Source: an uncultured Burkholderiales bacterium
GTDB lineage: Bacteria; Pseudomonadota; Gammaproteobacteria; Burkholderiales; Burkholderiaceae_C
Direction of reading: 5' to 3'
Assembly: GCA_903820745.1 (NCBI GenBank)
Contig: CAIJIT010000089.1
Location: 1 to 42,415, forward strand
DNA length: 42,415 nt
Position 1 is the first letter of the stretch. Each line of letters begins with the position of its first letter. This document shows positions 1 through 8,155 of this stretch, in pieces. A program made the position numbers and the translations under genes. The notes under the pieces are model-generated. The model searched no databases. It was not told the DNA's origin and saw only the letters and a program-made list of their open reading frames with translations.

Positions 1-1
1 A

Positions 2-487
2 CAGCAAGATCCGGTCCGCCGCGCCGGTATGGAAAAGGCCATGCGCTATATGGCGCTGCAGCCCGGCCAGCGGATCGAAGGGCTGGCGATCGACCGGGTC
101 TTCATTGGCTCCTGCACCAACAGCCGGCTTGAGGATTTGCGCGCCGCAGCGGCGATCGCGCGCGGCCGCCAGGCATTGGTGCCGGCGCTGGTAGTGCCAG
201 GCTCGGGGCTGGTCAAACTGGCGGCCGAAGCCGAAGGGTTGGACCGGATCTTCATCGATGCTGGCTTCGACTGGCGCGAACCCGGCTGTTCGATGTGCGT
301 GGGCATGAATGGCGATCTGGTCGAGGCGGGTCAGCGCTGTGCGTCGACCTCGAACCGGAATTTCGAAGGCCGGCAGGGCCGCGATGCACGCACCCATCTG
401 ATGAGCCCGGCGATGGCTGCCGCGGCGGCTGTGACCGGCCGCATCACCGATCCGCGCCGGCTGCAAGCCGCAGCAGGGAGACCCTGA
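2..487 (+). CDS. leuC: 3-isopropylmalate dehydratase large subunit, C-terminal part
   Basis: This is the 3' end of an aconitase-superfamily large subunit; the reading frame is already open at base 2, so the gene starts before the window. With LeuD it isomerises 2- and 3-isopropylmalate in leucine synthesis, using a [4Fe-4S] cluster in the cytoplasm. Visible are FIGSCTNSR, which carries one cluster cysteine, and [11 protein letters not shown], which carries the other two, followed by the [15 protein letters not shown] signature and a [12 protein letters not shown] tail. The stop lies two bases before the leuD start, so the two subunits are co-transcribed. leuB does not follow leuD here, unlike the leuCDB order I expect in Burkholderiales, so this may be a paralogous isomerase acting on a related substrate. 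The family call is firm; the exact substrate is not. Confidence 0.93.
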   Translation, partial: QQDPVRRAGMEKAMRYMALQPGQRIEGLAIDRVFIGSCTNSRLEDLRAAAAIARGRQALVPALVVPGSGLVKLAAEAEGLDRIFIDAGFDWREPGCSMCVGMNGDLVEAGQRCASTSNRNFEGRQGRDARTHLMSPAMAAAAAVTGRITDPRRLQAAAGRP

Positions 488-489
488 GC

Positions 490-1092
490 ATGGACCCCTT
501 CATCAAACTCAGTGCCCGGGCTGTCCCGCTCGATCTGGTCAATATCGATACCGACCGCATCGTGCCGGCGCGCTTTTTGCGCCGGCCGCGTTCGGCGGGT
601 TACCAGAACTTCCTGTTCAACGACCTGCGCGAGCAGGAGCCTGGCTTCGCCTTGAACCGACCCGAATATCAGGGCGCAAAGATTCTGGTTGCGGCCGAGA
701 ATTTCGGCTGCGGCTCCTCCCGCGAAGGCGCCGTCTGGGCCTTGGCTGGCATCGGCTTGCGGGCCTGGATCGCACCGTCGTTCGGAGACATTTTTTTCGA
801 AAACTCGTTCAAGAACGGCGTACTGGCTTTCACCCTGCCGCATGGCCGCGTCGCGGCGCTTCGCCAGCAGATCGCAGCAGCCCCGGAAGCTCAGCTGAGC
901 ATCGACTTGCCAGCGCAAACCTTGACCTCGCCCGATGGCAGCATCGACCATTTCGAGATCGATCCATTCCGCAAGGAATGCCTGCTCGCCGGCGTCGACG
1001 AGATCGACCTGACCTTGCGCTACGAGCCGGACATCCAGGCCTTCGAGCAACGCCAGCGCATTGAGAGGCCCTGGCTGGCCCGCAACACCTGA
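490..1092 (+). CDS. leuD: 3-isopropylmalate dehydratase small subunit
   Basis: A 200-residue aconitase swivel-domain subunit, the partner of the upstream leuC. The frame is open much further upstream, but the ATG at 490 lies two bases after the leuC stop and gives the normal family length and N-terminus. Diagnostic segments are VNIDTDRIVPARFL near residue 20, the ENFGCGSSREGAVWAL loop near residue 70 and FENSFKNGVL near residue 100. The N-terminal part (SARAVPLDLVNIDTD) differs from the form I associate with the leuCDB operon of Burkholderiales and is closer to what I recall for secondary leuCD pairs. It ends seven bases before the stop of the convergent pdxA gene, leaving no room for a separate terminator. 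Confidence 0.92.
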   Translation: MDPFIKLSARAVPLDLVNIDTDRIVPARFLRRPRSAGYQNFLFNDLREQEPGFALNRPEYQGAKILVAAENFGCGSSREGAVWALAGIGLRAWIAPSFGDIFFENSFKNGVLAFTLPHGRVAALRQQIAAAPEAQLSIDLPAQTLTSPDGSIDHFEIDPFRKECLLAGVDEIDLTLRYEPDIQAFEQRQRIERPWLARNT

Positions 1093-1099
1093 GCGCCCC

Positions 1100-2122
1100 T
1101 CAGCAGGCAGCAGACTCGAGCAACAGGCGCGCCATCCGGATCGCCGCCTGCATGCTCGAAGCATCAGCCAGGCCGCTGCCGGTGATGTCAAAGGCCGTGC
1201 CGTGATCGGGGCTGGTGCGTACAAAGGGCAGGCCCAGCGTCACGTTGACGCCCTGCTCGACGCCCAGATACTTGACCGGAATCAGTCCATGGTCATGGGT
1301 CATCGCCACGACCAGATCGAATTCTCCAGGGTGGCCGGCGCTGTTGCGGGCCCGCATGAAGACGGTGTCCGGAGCGAACGGCCCGCTGGCATTGATGCCC
1401 TCGGCACGGGCGGCTGCAATCGCCGGAGCGATATGCAGAATTTCTTCATTGCCGAACAAGCCGCCCTCGCCGGCATGCGGATTCAATCCGGCCACCGCAA
1501 GGCGCGGCGCGGCGATGCCGAAACGCTGCATCGCCTGATGGCTGATGCGCAGCGTTTGCAGCACGCTGTCGCGGCTGATGGCGTCAATCGCCTCGCGCAA
1601 GGAGCAATGGATCGTCACCAACACCGTACGCAACTCGTCGTTGGCCAGCATCATGCGCACTGGCGGCATCGCGCCGCCCTGCGCCGCCAGTGACTGCAGC
1701 ATTTCGGTATGGCCGGGGAATTGCACGCCGGCGGCATGCAGCGCTTCCTTGTGGATCGGTGCGGTCACCAACCCGCCGGCATGGCCGGCCTGGATCGCTT
1801 CGACCGCCGCCTCGATGCAAGCCGCGGCCGCTGCGCCGGCGCGGGCGTCGATCTGTCCGACCGGGCAGTCGAGCAGGCCGGCCGGTAGGCCTGAGGGCTG
1901 CCAGACCGGCAAGCAACCAGGCGGCACCTCGGCCAACTCGGCCGCTGAAGCCAGCTTCGCCACCGGCAGCTGCAACCCGCGCCAGCCCAAGGCCCGACGC
2001 AACACATCGACATCGCCGACCAGGCACAGCCGGGCATCAGCTTGCGCCTGCCAGGCGGCGACTGCGACTTCCGGGCCGATGCCGCAGCAATCGCCCATTG
2101 TGATCAACAGGTTCTGTTTCAT
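1100..2122 (-). CDS. pdxA: 4-hydroxythreonine-4-phosphate dehydrogenase family protein (PdxA-like)
   Basis: A 340-residue PdxA-family NAD-dependent dehydrogenase. Classical PdxA oxidises 4-phosphohydroxy-L-threonine in pyridoxal phosphate synthesis; paralogues act on other four-carbon acid phosphates. The three metal-binding histidine regions are present: QFPGHTEML, AGLNPHAGEGG and MTHDHGLIPVKYLG, followed by GVNVTLGLPFVRTSPDHGTA. The N-terminal motif reads ITMGDCCGIGPEV where most members have GDPAGIGPE. Its ATG overlaps the stop of the upstream Nif3-like gene by four bases (ATGA), so the two are translationally coupled. It is not next to ksgA or surA, the usual partners, so a paralogue is possible. 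Confidence 0.87.
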   Translation of the reverse strand: MKQNLLITMGDCCGIGPEVAVAAWQAQADARLCLVGDVDVLRRALGWRGLQLPVAKLASAAELAEVPPGCLPVWQPSGLPAGLLDCPVGQIDARAGAAAAACIEAAVEAIQAGHAGGLVTAPIHKEALHAAGVQFPGHTEMLQSLAAQGGAMPPVRMMLANDELRTVLVTIHCSLREAIDAISRDSVLQTLRISHQAMQRFGIAAPRLAVAGLNPHAGEGGLFGNEEILHIAPAIAAARAEGINASGPFAPDTVFMRARNSAGHPGEFDLVVAMTHDHGLIPVKYLGVEQGVNVTLGLPFVRTSPDHGTAFDITGSGLADASSMQAAIRMARLLLESAAC

Positions 2123-2880
2123 GCCGGGTTGGGAATATCGATGAATTGCTGGGTCAGGCCGAATTCGGCTGCCAGGTGGCTGGCCAAGGCCTGCACACCG
2201 TAGCGCTCGCTCGCATGGTGGCCGACGGCGATGAAGGCCACGCCGGTCTCGGCAGAATAATGGGCTTGCGGCTCGGAAATCTCGCCGGTAACGAAGACAT
2301 CGGCACCGGCCGCGATCGCAGCTTCAAAATAGCTCTGTGCGCCCCCAGTGCACCAGGCGATCCGCCGCAAGGGTCGGCCGTCTCCTGGCAAGGCCAGCAC
2401 CTCGCGCCCGAGTTGCAATTGCAGCGCTGCGCAGAGCCCGGGCATAGTCTGCGAGGCTGACAGACTGCCGATGCAGCCAAGGTCCTGTTCGCCGAAAGTT
2501 CCGTCGGCCTGCCAGCCGAGCCGCAGTCCCAGTTGCGCGTTGTTGCCGAGTTGCTTGTGCGCATCGAGCGGCAGGTGGTAGGCGAACAGGTTGATGTCAT
2601 GGGCCAGCAGCCTGGCCAGCCGCTGTTTCATCCAGCCGGTGACACGGCCCTCCTGGCCGCGCCAGAACAGGCCATGGTGGACCAGGATGGCGTCAGCCCC
2701 TGCGGCGATCGCCGCATCGATCAAGGCCACGCTGGCCGTGACCCCGCAGACCAGGTGGCGAATCTCCGCCCGACCCTCGACCTGCAAACCATTGGTCCCA
2801 TAATCCTTGAAACGGTCGACCTCGAGCAGTTGCCTGAGATGCAGCTCAAGCGCGCCGCGTTGGATGAAACTGTTTGACAT
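2119..2880 (-). CDS. Nif3-like dinuclear metal-centre hexameric protein (YbgI family)
   Basis: A 253-residue member of the Nif3/YbgI family, toroidal hexameric proteins with a two-metal site. The physiological role is unsettled; some members are linked to GTP cyclohydrolase-like activity or cofactor repair. The metal ligands are visible as LVHHGLFW, YHLPLDAH and, near the C-terminus, VGHHASERYG with a nearby acidic residue. An ATG at 2880 is preferred; the codon before it, TTG, is also open. Upstream is the divergent protease gene only 27 bp away, so the two promoters must overlap. Downstream it is coupled to pdxA. Confidence 0.88.
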   Translation of the reverse strand: MSNSFIQRGALELHLRQLLEVDRFKDYGTNGLQVEGRAEIRHLVCGVTASVALIDAAIAAGADAILVHHGLFWRGQEGRVTGWMKQRLARLLAHDINLFAYHLPLDAHKQLGNNAQLGLRLGWQADGTFGEQDLGCIGSLSASQTMPGLCAALQLQLGREVLALPGDGRPLRRIAWCTGGAQSYFEAAIAAGADVFVTGEISEPQAHYSAETGVAFIAVGHHASERYGVQALASHLAAEFGLTQQFIDIPNPA

Positions 2881-2907
2881 CAAAGTGGACCTGGGTGGGG
2901 AGGGATT

Positions 2908-4056
2908 GTGCGCAGACTATGGCTGATTTTCGCCCAGACGACGACCGTCGCGCTGGCAATGCTGTTTGTGGTGATGACATTGAAGCCTGCATGGCTGCAG
3001 CGAAGCGAGGTACCGGTGTTGCAGCGCGCCTCACCGATACAGCCTTTGGCGACCTCCACAAGCAGCAGTCGCAGCGGTTACAGCCTCGCCGCCAAGCGCG
3101 CCGCGCCGGCCGTGGTCAGCATCACGGCGAGCAAGCCGCCAGCACGCTCGGACGAGGCCAACGATGCCTGGTTCAGGTTCAACTTCGGCCAGCGCGGCCG
3201 CAGCGCCCCGTCAAGACCGCAGGTTGGCCTGGGCTCCGGAGTGATCGTCTCGGCCGCAGGTTATCTGCTGACCAATAACCATGTGATCGAAGGCGCTTCC
3301 GACATCGAGGTGATGTTGAGCGATGGCCGGCAGGCCCGCGCAACCCTGGTCGGCACCGACCCCGAAACCGATGTCGCGGTCTTGAAGATCAAGCTGGACA
3401 AGTTGCCGGTGATCCAGATTGGCGACTCGAACAGCCTGATGGTCGGCGACGCCTTGCTGGCGATCGGCAACCCCTTCAACGTCGGTCAGACCGTCACGCT
3501 GGGCATCGTCAGCGCGCTCGGCCGCAGCCAACTGGGCATCAATACCTTCGAGAACTTCATCCAGACCGACGCCGCGATCAATCCCGGCAATTCGGGTGGC
3601 GCGCTGGTCGATTCGGAAGGTAATCTGGTCGGCATCAATACGGCGATTTTTTCGCGCAGTGGCGGCAGCTTGGGGATAGGCTTCGCGATCCCGATCAGCA
3701 CCGCCCAGCAAGTGATGAACGCGCTGTTGCGCGACGGTCATGTGGCGCGCGGCTGGATCGGCGTGCAAACCCGCGAATTGACGCCCGAGTTTGCTTCGGC
3801 CTTCAAGTTATCAGTGCAAGAAGGGGTGCTGATCAGCGGCGTGCTGGACGGCGCACCCGCCGCCAAAGCCGGCTTGAAGCCCGGCGATGTGCTGACCCGC
3901 ATCGGACCCAGGAAGGTGCTCAATCCGACCGAATTGCTCGCTGCAGTAGCCGCCTTGCCGCCGCAAAGCGAGGCCAAGGTGTCGGTTCAGCGCGGCGCCC
4001 AGCAGCTTGAATTCACGCTCAAAATCGTGCAGCGACCGAAGCCGCAGTCTGAATGA
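2908..4056 (+). CDS. DegS/DegQ-type periplasmic serine protease with one PDZ domain
   Basis: A 382-residue HtrA-family S1C protease for periplasmic quality control or stress sensing. It starts at GTG 2908 behind a good GGGAGGG ribosome-binding site. Residues 8-25 are one hydrophobic helix that would anchor it in the inner membrane, as in DegS. The catalytic triad is visible: His125 in TNNHVIEG, Asp155 in ETDVAVL and Ser229 in NPGNSGGAL. A single C-terminal PDZ domain (about residues 270-375) carries GVLISGVLDGAPAAKAGLKPGD. Having one PDZ and a retained anchor favours DegS over DegP or DegQ. Its stop codon abuts the stop of the convergent tatC gene with no gap. Confidence 0.92.
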   Translation: MRRLWLIFAQTTTVALAMLFVVMTLKPAWLQRSEVPVLQRASPIQPLATSTSSSRSGYSLAAKRAAPAVVSITASKPPARSDEANDAWFRFNFGQRGRSAPSRPQVGLGSGVIVSAAGYLLTNNHVIEGASDIEVMLSDGRQARATLVGTDPETDVAVLKIKLDKLPVIQIGDSNSLMVGDALLAIGNPFNVGQTVTLGIVSALGRSQLGINTFENFIQTDAAINPGNSGGALVDSEGNLVGINTAIFSRSGGSLGIGFAIPISTAQQVMNALLRDGHVARGWIGVQTRELTPEFASAFKLSVQEGVLISGVLDGAPAAKAGLKPGDVLTRIGPRKVLNPTELLAAVAALPPQSEAKVSVQRGAQQLEFTLKIVQRPKPQSE

Positions 4057-4827
4057 TTAATCGGGCGCCTTCGAGTAGCGGATGAAATAGCCGGCAGCCA
4101 CGATGCCCAGCTCGTAAAGAAAGCACATCGGAATCGCCAGCGCCAGTTGCGACACCACGTCAGGCGGCGTGATGATCGCGGCGATGATGAAGGCCACGAC
4201 GATGAAATAGCCGCGGAATTCCTTCAACTTCTCGACTGAAACGAGTCCCATCCGCGCCAGCACGACAACCACCACCGGCACTTCGAAGGCTGCGCCAAAG
4301 GCAATGAACATCGACATCACAAAGCTCAGATAGGCCTCGATGTCAGGCGCTGCGGTGATGCTCTTGGGCGCGAAGTTCTGGATGAACTTGAACACCTGGC
4401 CGAAGACGAAGAAGTAACAAAACGCCACGCCGACGAAAAACAGCACCGTGCTGGAGAACACCAGCGGCACGATCAGCCTCTTTTCATGCGAGTAAAGGCC
4501 CGGCGCCACAAAGGCCCAGACCTGGTACAGCACCACCGGCAGCACGGCCAGGAACGAAGCCAGCAAGGTGATTTTCAAGGGCACCAGAAATGGCGAGATC
4601 ACATTGGTGGCGATCAGGGTCGAACCGTGGGGCAATTGCGCCACCAGCGGTGCGGCCAGCAGGTCATAGAGTGCCGAAGGCCCTGGAAACATCGCCAGGA
4701 TGCCGAAGGCAATCGCGACCGCAATGGCCGCGCGGACGAAGCGGTCGCGCAGCTCTACAAGGTGGGAAATGAACGGTTGTTCGGTGCCGGCGAGTTCATC
4801 GTCGGGCGCTTTCTTTTCTTCAGACAT
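4057..4827 (-). CDS. tatC: Sec-independent protein translocase TatC
   Basis: A 256-residue polytopic inner-membrane protein, the receptor for twin-arginine signal peptides. The N-terminal FISHLVELRDRFVRA segment is the conserved TatC cytoplasmic signature. Six hydrophobic segments follow, with FVAPGLYSHEKR in the first cytoplasmic loop, FVFGQVFKFIQNFAP in the second periplasmic region, and ITPPDVVSQLALAIPM before the last helices. It is the last gene of tatA-tatB-tatC, 12 bp after tatB. A Tat-signal-like protein is encoded in this window at 15877-16383. Confidence 0.97.
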   Translation of the reverse strand: MSEEKKAPDDELAGTEQPFISHLVELRDRFVRAAIAVAIAFGILAMFPGPSALYDLLAAPLVAQLPHGSTLIATNVISPFLVPLKITLLASFLAVLPVVLYQVWAFVAPGLYSHEKRLIVPLVFSSTVLFFVGVAFCYFFVFGQVFKFIQNFAPKSITAAPDIEAYLSFVMSMFIAFGAAFEVPVVVVVLARMGLVSVEKLKEFRGYFIVVAFIIAAIITPPDVVSQLALAIPMCFLYELGIVAAGYFIRYSKAPD

Positions 4828-4839
4828 TGGCGCTCATCA

Positions 4840-5319
4840 TCAGGGTCTTGCTGGCGGACGAAAACGCGCCACCCGCGCTGCGCCCGACTGGACATTGCGG
4901 CGGACGCCGCGTTTTTGCTTGTACCACTGCGGTGTCGCGCCGCGCTTGATGCGCCAGTTCTTGTTCGGATGCTTGTAGCCGGGAACATCGACCATCGGGC
5001 TCCACGGCACATGCTCAGCGGCGCTTTCACCGCTGGCCTCAGCCCAGGTTTGCTCGAAAGCCTGGTTGGCCGAGCTCACCTCCTGCTCGACCGTCTGCTT
5101 GACGTCCTGAGCCGCATCGGCGAACTGGTCTTTCATCTTCTTCAGCTCTTCGAGCTCGATCGATCGTCCCACTTCGGCCTTCACGTCAGCCACATAGCGC
5201 TGTGCCTTGCCCAGCAGATGGCCAACGGTACGCGCCACCCGCGGCAAACGCTCGGGGCCGATCACGACCAGAGCCACCACGCCGATCAGGGCGATCTTGT
5301 CAAAACCGAAATCAATCAT
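4840..5319 (-). CDS. tatB: Sec-independent protein translocase TatB
   Basis: A 159-residue single-span inner-membrane protein that works with TatC in substrate recognition. It begins [20 protein letters not shown], a short hydrophobic helix followed by the [11 protein letters not shown] hinge typical of TatB rather than TatA. A charged amphipathic and coiled region follows (about residues 30-100). The basic tail (about residues 105-159) is rich in Arg, Lys, Trp and Pro; such a tail is familiar from Burkholderiales TatB. It lies 28 bp after tatA and 12 bp before tatC. Confidence 0.96.
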   Translation of the reverse strand: MIDFGFDKIALIGVVALVVIGPERLPRVARTVGHLLGKAQRYVADVKAEVGRSIELEELKKMKDQFADAAQDVKQTVEQEVSSANQAFEQTWAEASGESAAEHVPWSPMVDVPGYKHPNKNWRIKRGATPQWYKQKRGVRRNVQSGAARVARFRPPARP

Positions 5320-5347
5320 GCGGTGTCATTGCAGGGCGCGTCATGCA

Positions 5348-5584
5348 TCAAGACTTGATCTTGGACTCGACGTCGACGGTGTTGCTGTGGTCAGCCGCTT
5401 TTTGGGTCGTGACCTGCTGAGGCGGCGGCTCACTGCTGCTGGCGCCGCCATCCTTCATGCCGTCCTTGAAGCCCTTCACCGCCGAACCCATGTCCGAGCC
5501 GATGTTCTTGAGTTTCTTGGTGCCGAAAATCAGCACAACAACCAAGAGCACGATGAGCCAATGCCAGATGCTGAATGAACCCAT
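5348..5584 (-). CDS. tatA: Sec-independent protein translocase TatA
   Basis: A 78-residue protein that forms the variable-size Tat pore. It has the short N-terminal helix [19 protein letters not shown], the [14 protein letters not shown] hinge and an amphipathic helix ([14 protein letters not shown]), then a polar tail. A clear AGGAG ribosome-binding site sits just before the ATG on the minus strand, and a TAGAAT -10-like hexamer lies at 5611-5616. It is the first gene of the tat operon, though read-through from the HIT and his genes upstream is possible. Confidence 0.96.
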   Translation of the reverse strand: MGSFSIWHWLIVLLVVVLIFGTKKLKNIGSDMGSAVKGFKDGMKDGGASSSEPPPQQVTTQKAADHSNTVDVESKIKS

Positions 5585-5610
5585 ATTGCTTCTCCTGAAA
5601 AAGATCCCGC

Positions 5611-5616
5611 ATTCTA
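5611..5616 (-). promoter_or_regulatory. Candidate -10 element upstream of tatA
   Basis: On the minus strand this reads TAGAAT, one change from the sigma-70 consensus, 26 bp before the tatA ATG. No convincing -35 is placed at 16-18 bp. The sequence after it (CGGGATC then a T-run) is nearly the same as after the candidate -10 of the glycan operon at 35880-35885. Confidence 0.4.
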
Positions 5617-5648
5617 GTTGGGACGAGTAATCATTGCACTTGAGCGAT

Positions 5649-5996
5649 TCAGGCCTTGACCCAGGGGCGCGGGCCGCCCATCACATGCATGTGCAGGTGG
5701 TAAACCTCCTGGCCACCATCCGGCCCGGTGTTGATGACGGTCCGGAATCCGTTCGTCACGCCCTGCTCTTGCATCAGCCTGGGCGCCAGCAGCGCCATAT
5801 GACCGAGCAGGCCGGCATGCTCATCGCCCAGATCGCTCATCGTGGCGATATGCTGCTTCGGGATGATCAGCAGATGAACCGGCGCCCAGGGATGGATGTC
5901 GTGGAATGCCAGCACCCGTTCGTCCTCATAGGCCTTGCGGCTGGGGATCTTGCCGGCAACGATCTTGCAGAACAGGCAGTCAGGGTCATGCGTCAT
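5649..5996 (-). CDS. HIT family protein (HINT-like purine nucleotide phosphoramidase)
   Basis: A 115-residue histidine-triad protein. It shows the N-terminal [13 protein letters not shown] motif of the HINT branch with zinc-type cysteines and the catalytic triad segment [10 protein letters not shown] near the C-terminus. Family members hydrolyse nucleoside phosphoramidates in the cytoplasm; the in vivo substrate is not known here. The open frame extends 18 codons upstream, but the ATG at 5996 matches the usual N-terminus ([10 protein letters not shown]) and sits between hisE and tatA, a position common in Burkholderiales. Confidence 0.94.
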   Translation of the reverse strand: MTHDPDCLFCKIVAGKIPSRKAYEDERVLAFHDIHPWAPVHLLIIPKQHIATMSDLGDEHAGLLGHMALLAPRLMQEQGVTNGFRTVINTGPDGGQEVYHLHMHVMGGPRPWVKA

Positions 5997-6012
5997 AAGG
6001 AATCTCTTCAGG

Positions 6013-6378
6013 TCAGTCGTTGGGCTCTTCGGCATGGCTGCGCTGCGCAAATTCCTGCAGCCCGGACAGGCCCTCGCGCCGGGCCAGTTCGGCCAGTACC
6101 TGCTCGGGCTTCAGGTCGAAATGACTCAAGGCGATCAGGCTGTGGAACCAGAGGTCGGCGACCTCGTAAACGAGCTTTTGCCGGTCGCCGTCCTTGCCGG
6201 CCATCACCGTCTCGGTCGCCTCTTCACCGATCTTTTTCAAGATCGCGTCGAGGCCCTTGTCGAACAGCCTGGCCACATAGCTGCTGGCCGGGTCGCCGCC
6301 ATTGGCCGGCTTGCGCGAATCGATCAAGGCGCTCAGGCGCGCCAGCATGTCCTGACTGGATTGCGAAGTCTGAGTCAT
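6013..6378 (-). CDS. hisE: Phosphoribosyl-ATP pyrophosphatase HisE
   Basis: A 121-residue all-alpha MazG-like pyrophosphohydrolase that converts PR-ATP to PR-AMP in histidine synthesis. Visible is the metal-binding core [17 protein letters not shown] followed by [16 protein letters not shown]. Its ATG overlaps the hisI stop by four bases (ATGA), so the two steps it shares with HisI are translationally coupled. In many bacteria they are one fused protein. Confidence 0.95.
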   Translation of the reverse strand: MTQTSQSSQDMLARLSALIDSRKPANGGDPASSYVARLFDKGLDAILKKIGEEATETVMAGKDGDRQKLVYEVADLWFHSLIALSHFDLKPEQVLAELARREGLSGLQEFAQRSHAEEPND

Positions 6379-6767
6379 TTGTAGATGGTCCCGGGATCCT
6401 TGAGGATGGGTTCGACCGCTTGCCAGGCACCATTTTCATAGCGCTGGTAAAAGCAGCTGTGCCGGCCGGTATGACAGGCAATGCCTATTTCATCCGGGCC
6501 GAGCTGGGTGATTTTCAGCAGCAACACATCGTTGTCGCAGTCCATCCGTATTTCATGGACGATCTGCTTGTGACCCGATTCCTCGCCCTTGTGCCAGAGC
6601 CTGCTGCGCGAGCGGCTCCAATAAACGGCCTCTCCAAGCTCAGCCGTACGTGCCAGGGCCTCGCGGTTCATCCAGGCGAACATCAGGACATCGCCGCTGA
6701 CCCGCTCTTGAGCGATCACCGGCACCAGGCCCGCTGCATCCCATTTGATTTCGTCGATCCAGTTCAT
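6375..6767 (-). CDS. hisI: Phosphoribosyl-AMP cyclohydrolase HisI
   Basis: A 130-residue enzyme that opens the adenine ring of PR-AMP, the third step of histidine synthesis. It shows [26 protein letters not shown] and the zinc/magnesium site segments MDCDNDVLL and [11 protein letters not shown]. The ATG at 6767 starts the canonical [11 protein letters not shown]-terminus; the open frame extends 15 codons further, into the NUDIX gene's end region. hisF, which I would expect immediately upstream, is replaced by a NUDIX gene 13 bp away. Confidence 0.95.
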   Translation of the reverse strand: MNWIDEIKWDAAGLVPVIAQERVSGDVLMFAWMNREALARTAELGEAVYWSRSRSRLWHKGEESGHKQIVHEIRMDCDNDVLLLKITQLGPDEIGIACHTGRHSCFYQRYENGAWQAVEPILKDPGTIYK

Positions 6768-6780
6768 GGCGTCAGTGTAA

Positions 6781-7221
6781 TCAGGCCGGATGGGTGGCCC
6801 CCTTGAAGCCACGCTCAGCCGCGAACCATTGCAATACCGGAATCGTGCCCGGTAGCACCGGCTGCTGTTGCACCGGCAGGTCGGCCCAGGCCATCAACTG
6901 CTGCTCGCGCATTTCGAATTCGCCCTGCCATTCATAGACCTTGCAAAAATGCAGGCGTACCCGGGCATGGGGATAGTCCATGATCTCGATCTTCCAGGCA
7001 TGGGCCGCGCCGATCTCGATCCCCAACTCCTCGAACAACTCGCGCTTCAGCGCTTGCTCGACCGTCTCGCCGGCTTCGACCTTGCCGCCAGGAAACTCCC
7101 AGAAGCCCGCATAGACCTTGCCCGCCGGCCGCGTCGTCAACAAAAAACGTCCTTCCCGGCCCTGGCTGTCGCGCTCGATCAAGACACCGACAGCGACGTC
7201 GACCGGCAGCCGCTCAGACAT
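6781..7221 (-). CDS. mutT: NUDIX hydrolase, MutT-like (8-oxo-dGTP diphosphatase)
   Basis: A 146-residue protein with a complete NUDIX box starting at [18 protein letters not shown] and ending FEELGIE. It also has the MutT-like FWEFPGGK entry and the N-terminal strand [12 protein letters not shown]. MutT-type enzymes cleanse the nucleotide pool of 8-oxo-dGTP; other NUDIX substrates cannot be excluded. It overlaps the upstream ATPase gene by eight bases, consistent with one transcript. Confidence 0.9.
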   Translation of the reverse strand: MSERLPVDVAVGVLIERDSQGREGRFLLTTRPAGKVYAGFWEFPGGKVEAGETVEQALKRELFEELGIEIGAAHAWKIEIMDYPHARVRLHFCKVYEWQGEFEMREQQLMAWADLPVQQQPVLPGTIPVLQWFAAERGFKGATHPA

Positions 7222-8146
7222 CGTCGAGGCCGTCTGGCGGCATACCGCTGATCACGCGGGCCGGTGTCGCCTGGGCATGGGTGACCTCTTCGCGGCCGGC
7301 CAGATCACGTGCGAACTGGTAGGCAACGCGTCCCGAGCGCGAACCCCGCTCGAGTGCCCAGACCAGCGCCGGCTGCCTCGCCGCTTCGATCGCGGCCTCG
7401 TCGATGCCAAAAAAGCGCAGCCATTGCGCCGTGATGACCAGATATTCCTGCTGCGTGAAGGGATAGAAGCTGACCCACAGGCCGAAGCGCTCGGACAGCG
7501 AGATCTTTTCCTCGATCGCTTCGCCCGGGTGGACTTCGCCATCATCGGTATGCTTGTAGCCGAGGTTGTCGCGCATCTGCTCGGGCAGCAAATGGCGGCG
7601 GTTGCTGGTCGCGTAGATCAGCACGTTGTCAGACACCGAGGCCACCGACCCGTCGAGCATCGACTTCAAGGCCTTGTAGCCGGCTTCGCCTTCATCGAAG
7701 CTGAGGTCGTCACAAAAAATCACGAAACGTTCGGGGCGACCAAACACCAGGTCAACCAGATCGGGCAGGTCAACCAGATCGGCCTTGTCGACCTCGATCA
7801 AACGCAAACCCTGATCGGCAAAGGCGTTCAGGCAAGCCTTGATCAATGAACTCTTGCCCGTGCCGCGAGCGCCGGTCAGCAACACATTGTTGGCCGGTCG
7901 ACCAGCGACGAATTGCTCGGTATTGCGCAGCAAGCGCTGCTTCTGCGGCTCGACCTCTTTCAGGTCTTCGAGCCGGATCGTCGCGACATGGCGCACTGGC
8001 TCGAGCAATTGCCTGCCGGCACGCTTGCGATAACGGAAGGCCACTGAAGCGCCCCAATCGGGCTCGCCCAAGGGCTGTGGCAGGACGGCTTCAAGCCGGG
8101 TGAACAGCGCCTCGGCACGTGTGATCAGGTTTTCAAATTCAGACAT
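7214..8146 (-). CDS. AAA+ ATP-binding protein, DUF815 family
   Basis: A 310-residue ATPase. The Walker A loop is LLTGARGTGKSSLIKA near residue 105 and the Walker B segment is FVIFCDDLSF near residue 155. It continues with YKALKSMLDGSV and IYATSNRRHLLPE, an arrangement typical of DUF815 proteins. Function is unknown; the AAA+ fold suggests a helicase-loader or remodelling role. In Burkholderiales it commonly precedes a NUDIX gene, as here. Between the Walker motifs an 18-bp tandem duplication encodes two DLVDLP/DLVDLV units. Confidence 0.87.
   Translation of the reverse strand: MSEFENLITRAEALFTRLEAVLPQPLGEPDWGASVAFRYRKRAGRQLLEPVRHVATIRLEDLKEVEPQKQRLLRNTEQFVAGRPANNVLLTGARGTGKSSLIKACLNAFADQGLRLIEVDKADLVDLPDLVDLVFGRPERFVIFCDDLSFDEGEAGYKALKSMLDGSVASVSDNVLIYATSNRRHLLPEQMRDNLGYKHTDDGEVHPGEAIEEKISLSERFGLWVSFYPFTQQEYLVITAQWLRFFGIDEAAIEAARQPALVWALERGSRSGRVAYQFARDLAGREEVTHAQATPARVISGMPPDGLDDV
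7749..7782. repeat. 18-bp-period tandem duplication inside the DUF815 ATPase gene
   Basis: The 16-base string AGGTCAACCAGATCGG occurs at 7749-7764 and again at 7767-7782, with a period of 18 bases. It keeps the frame and encodes a doubled Asp-Leu-Val-Asp-Leu hexapeptide in the ATPase. Either slippage or a real structural repeat could explain it. Confidence 0.85.
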
Positions 8147-8155
8147 CCGCCCAGT

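Noticed and set aside
295-489. Longer N-terminus for leuD
   Set aside because: The extension overlaps leuC in another frame and gives a sequence unlike LeuD; ATG 490 fits the family and spacing.
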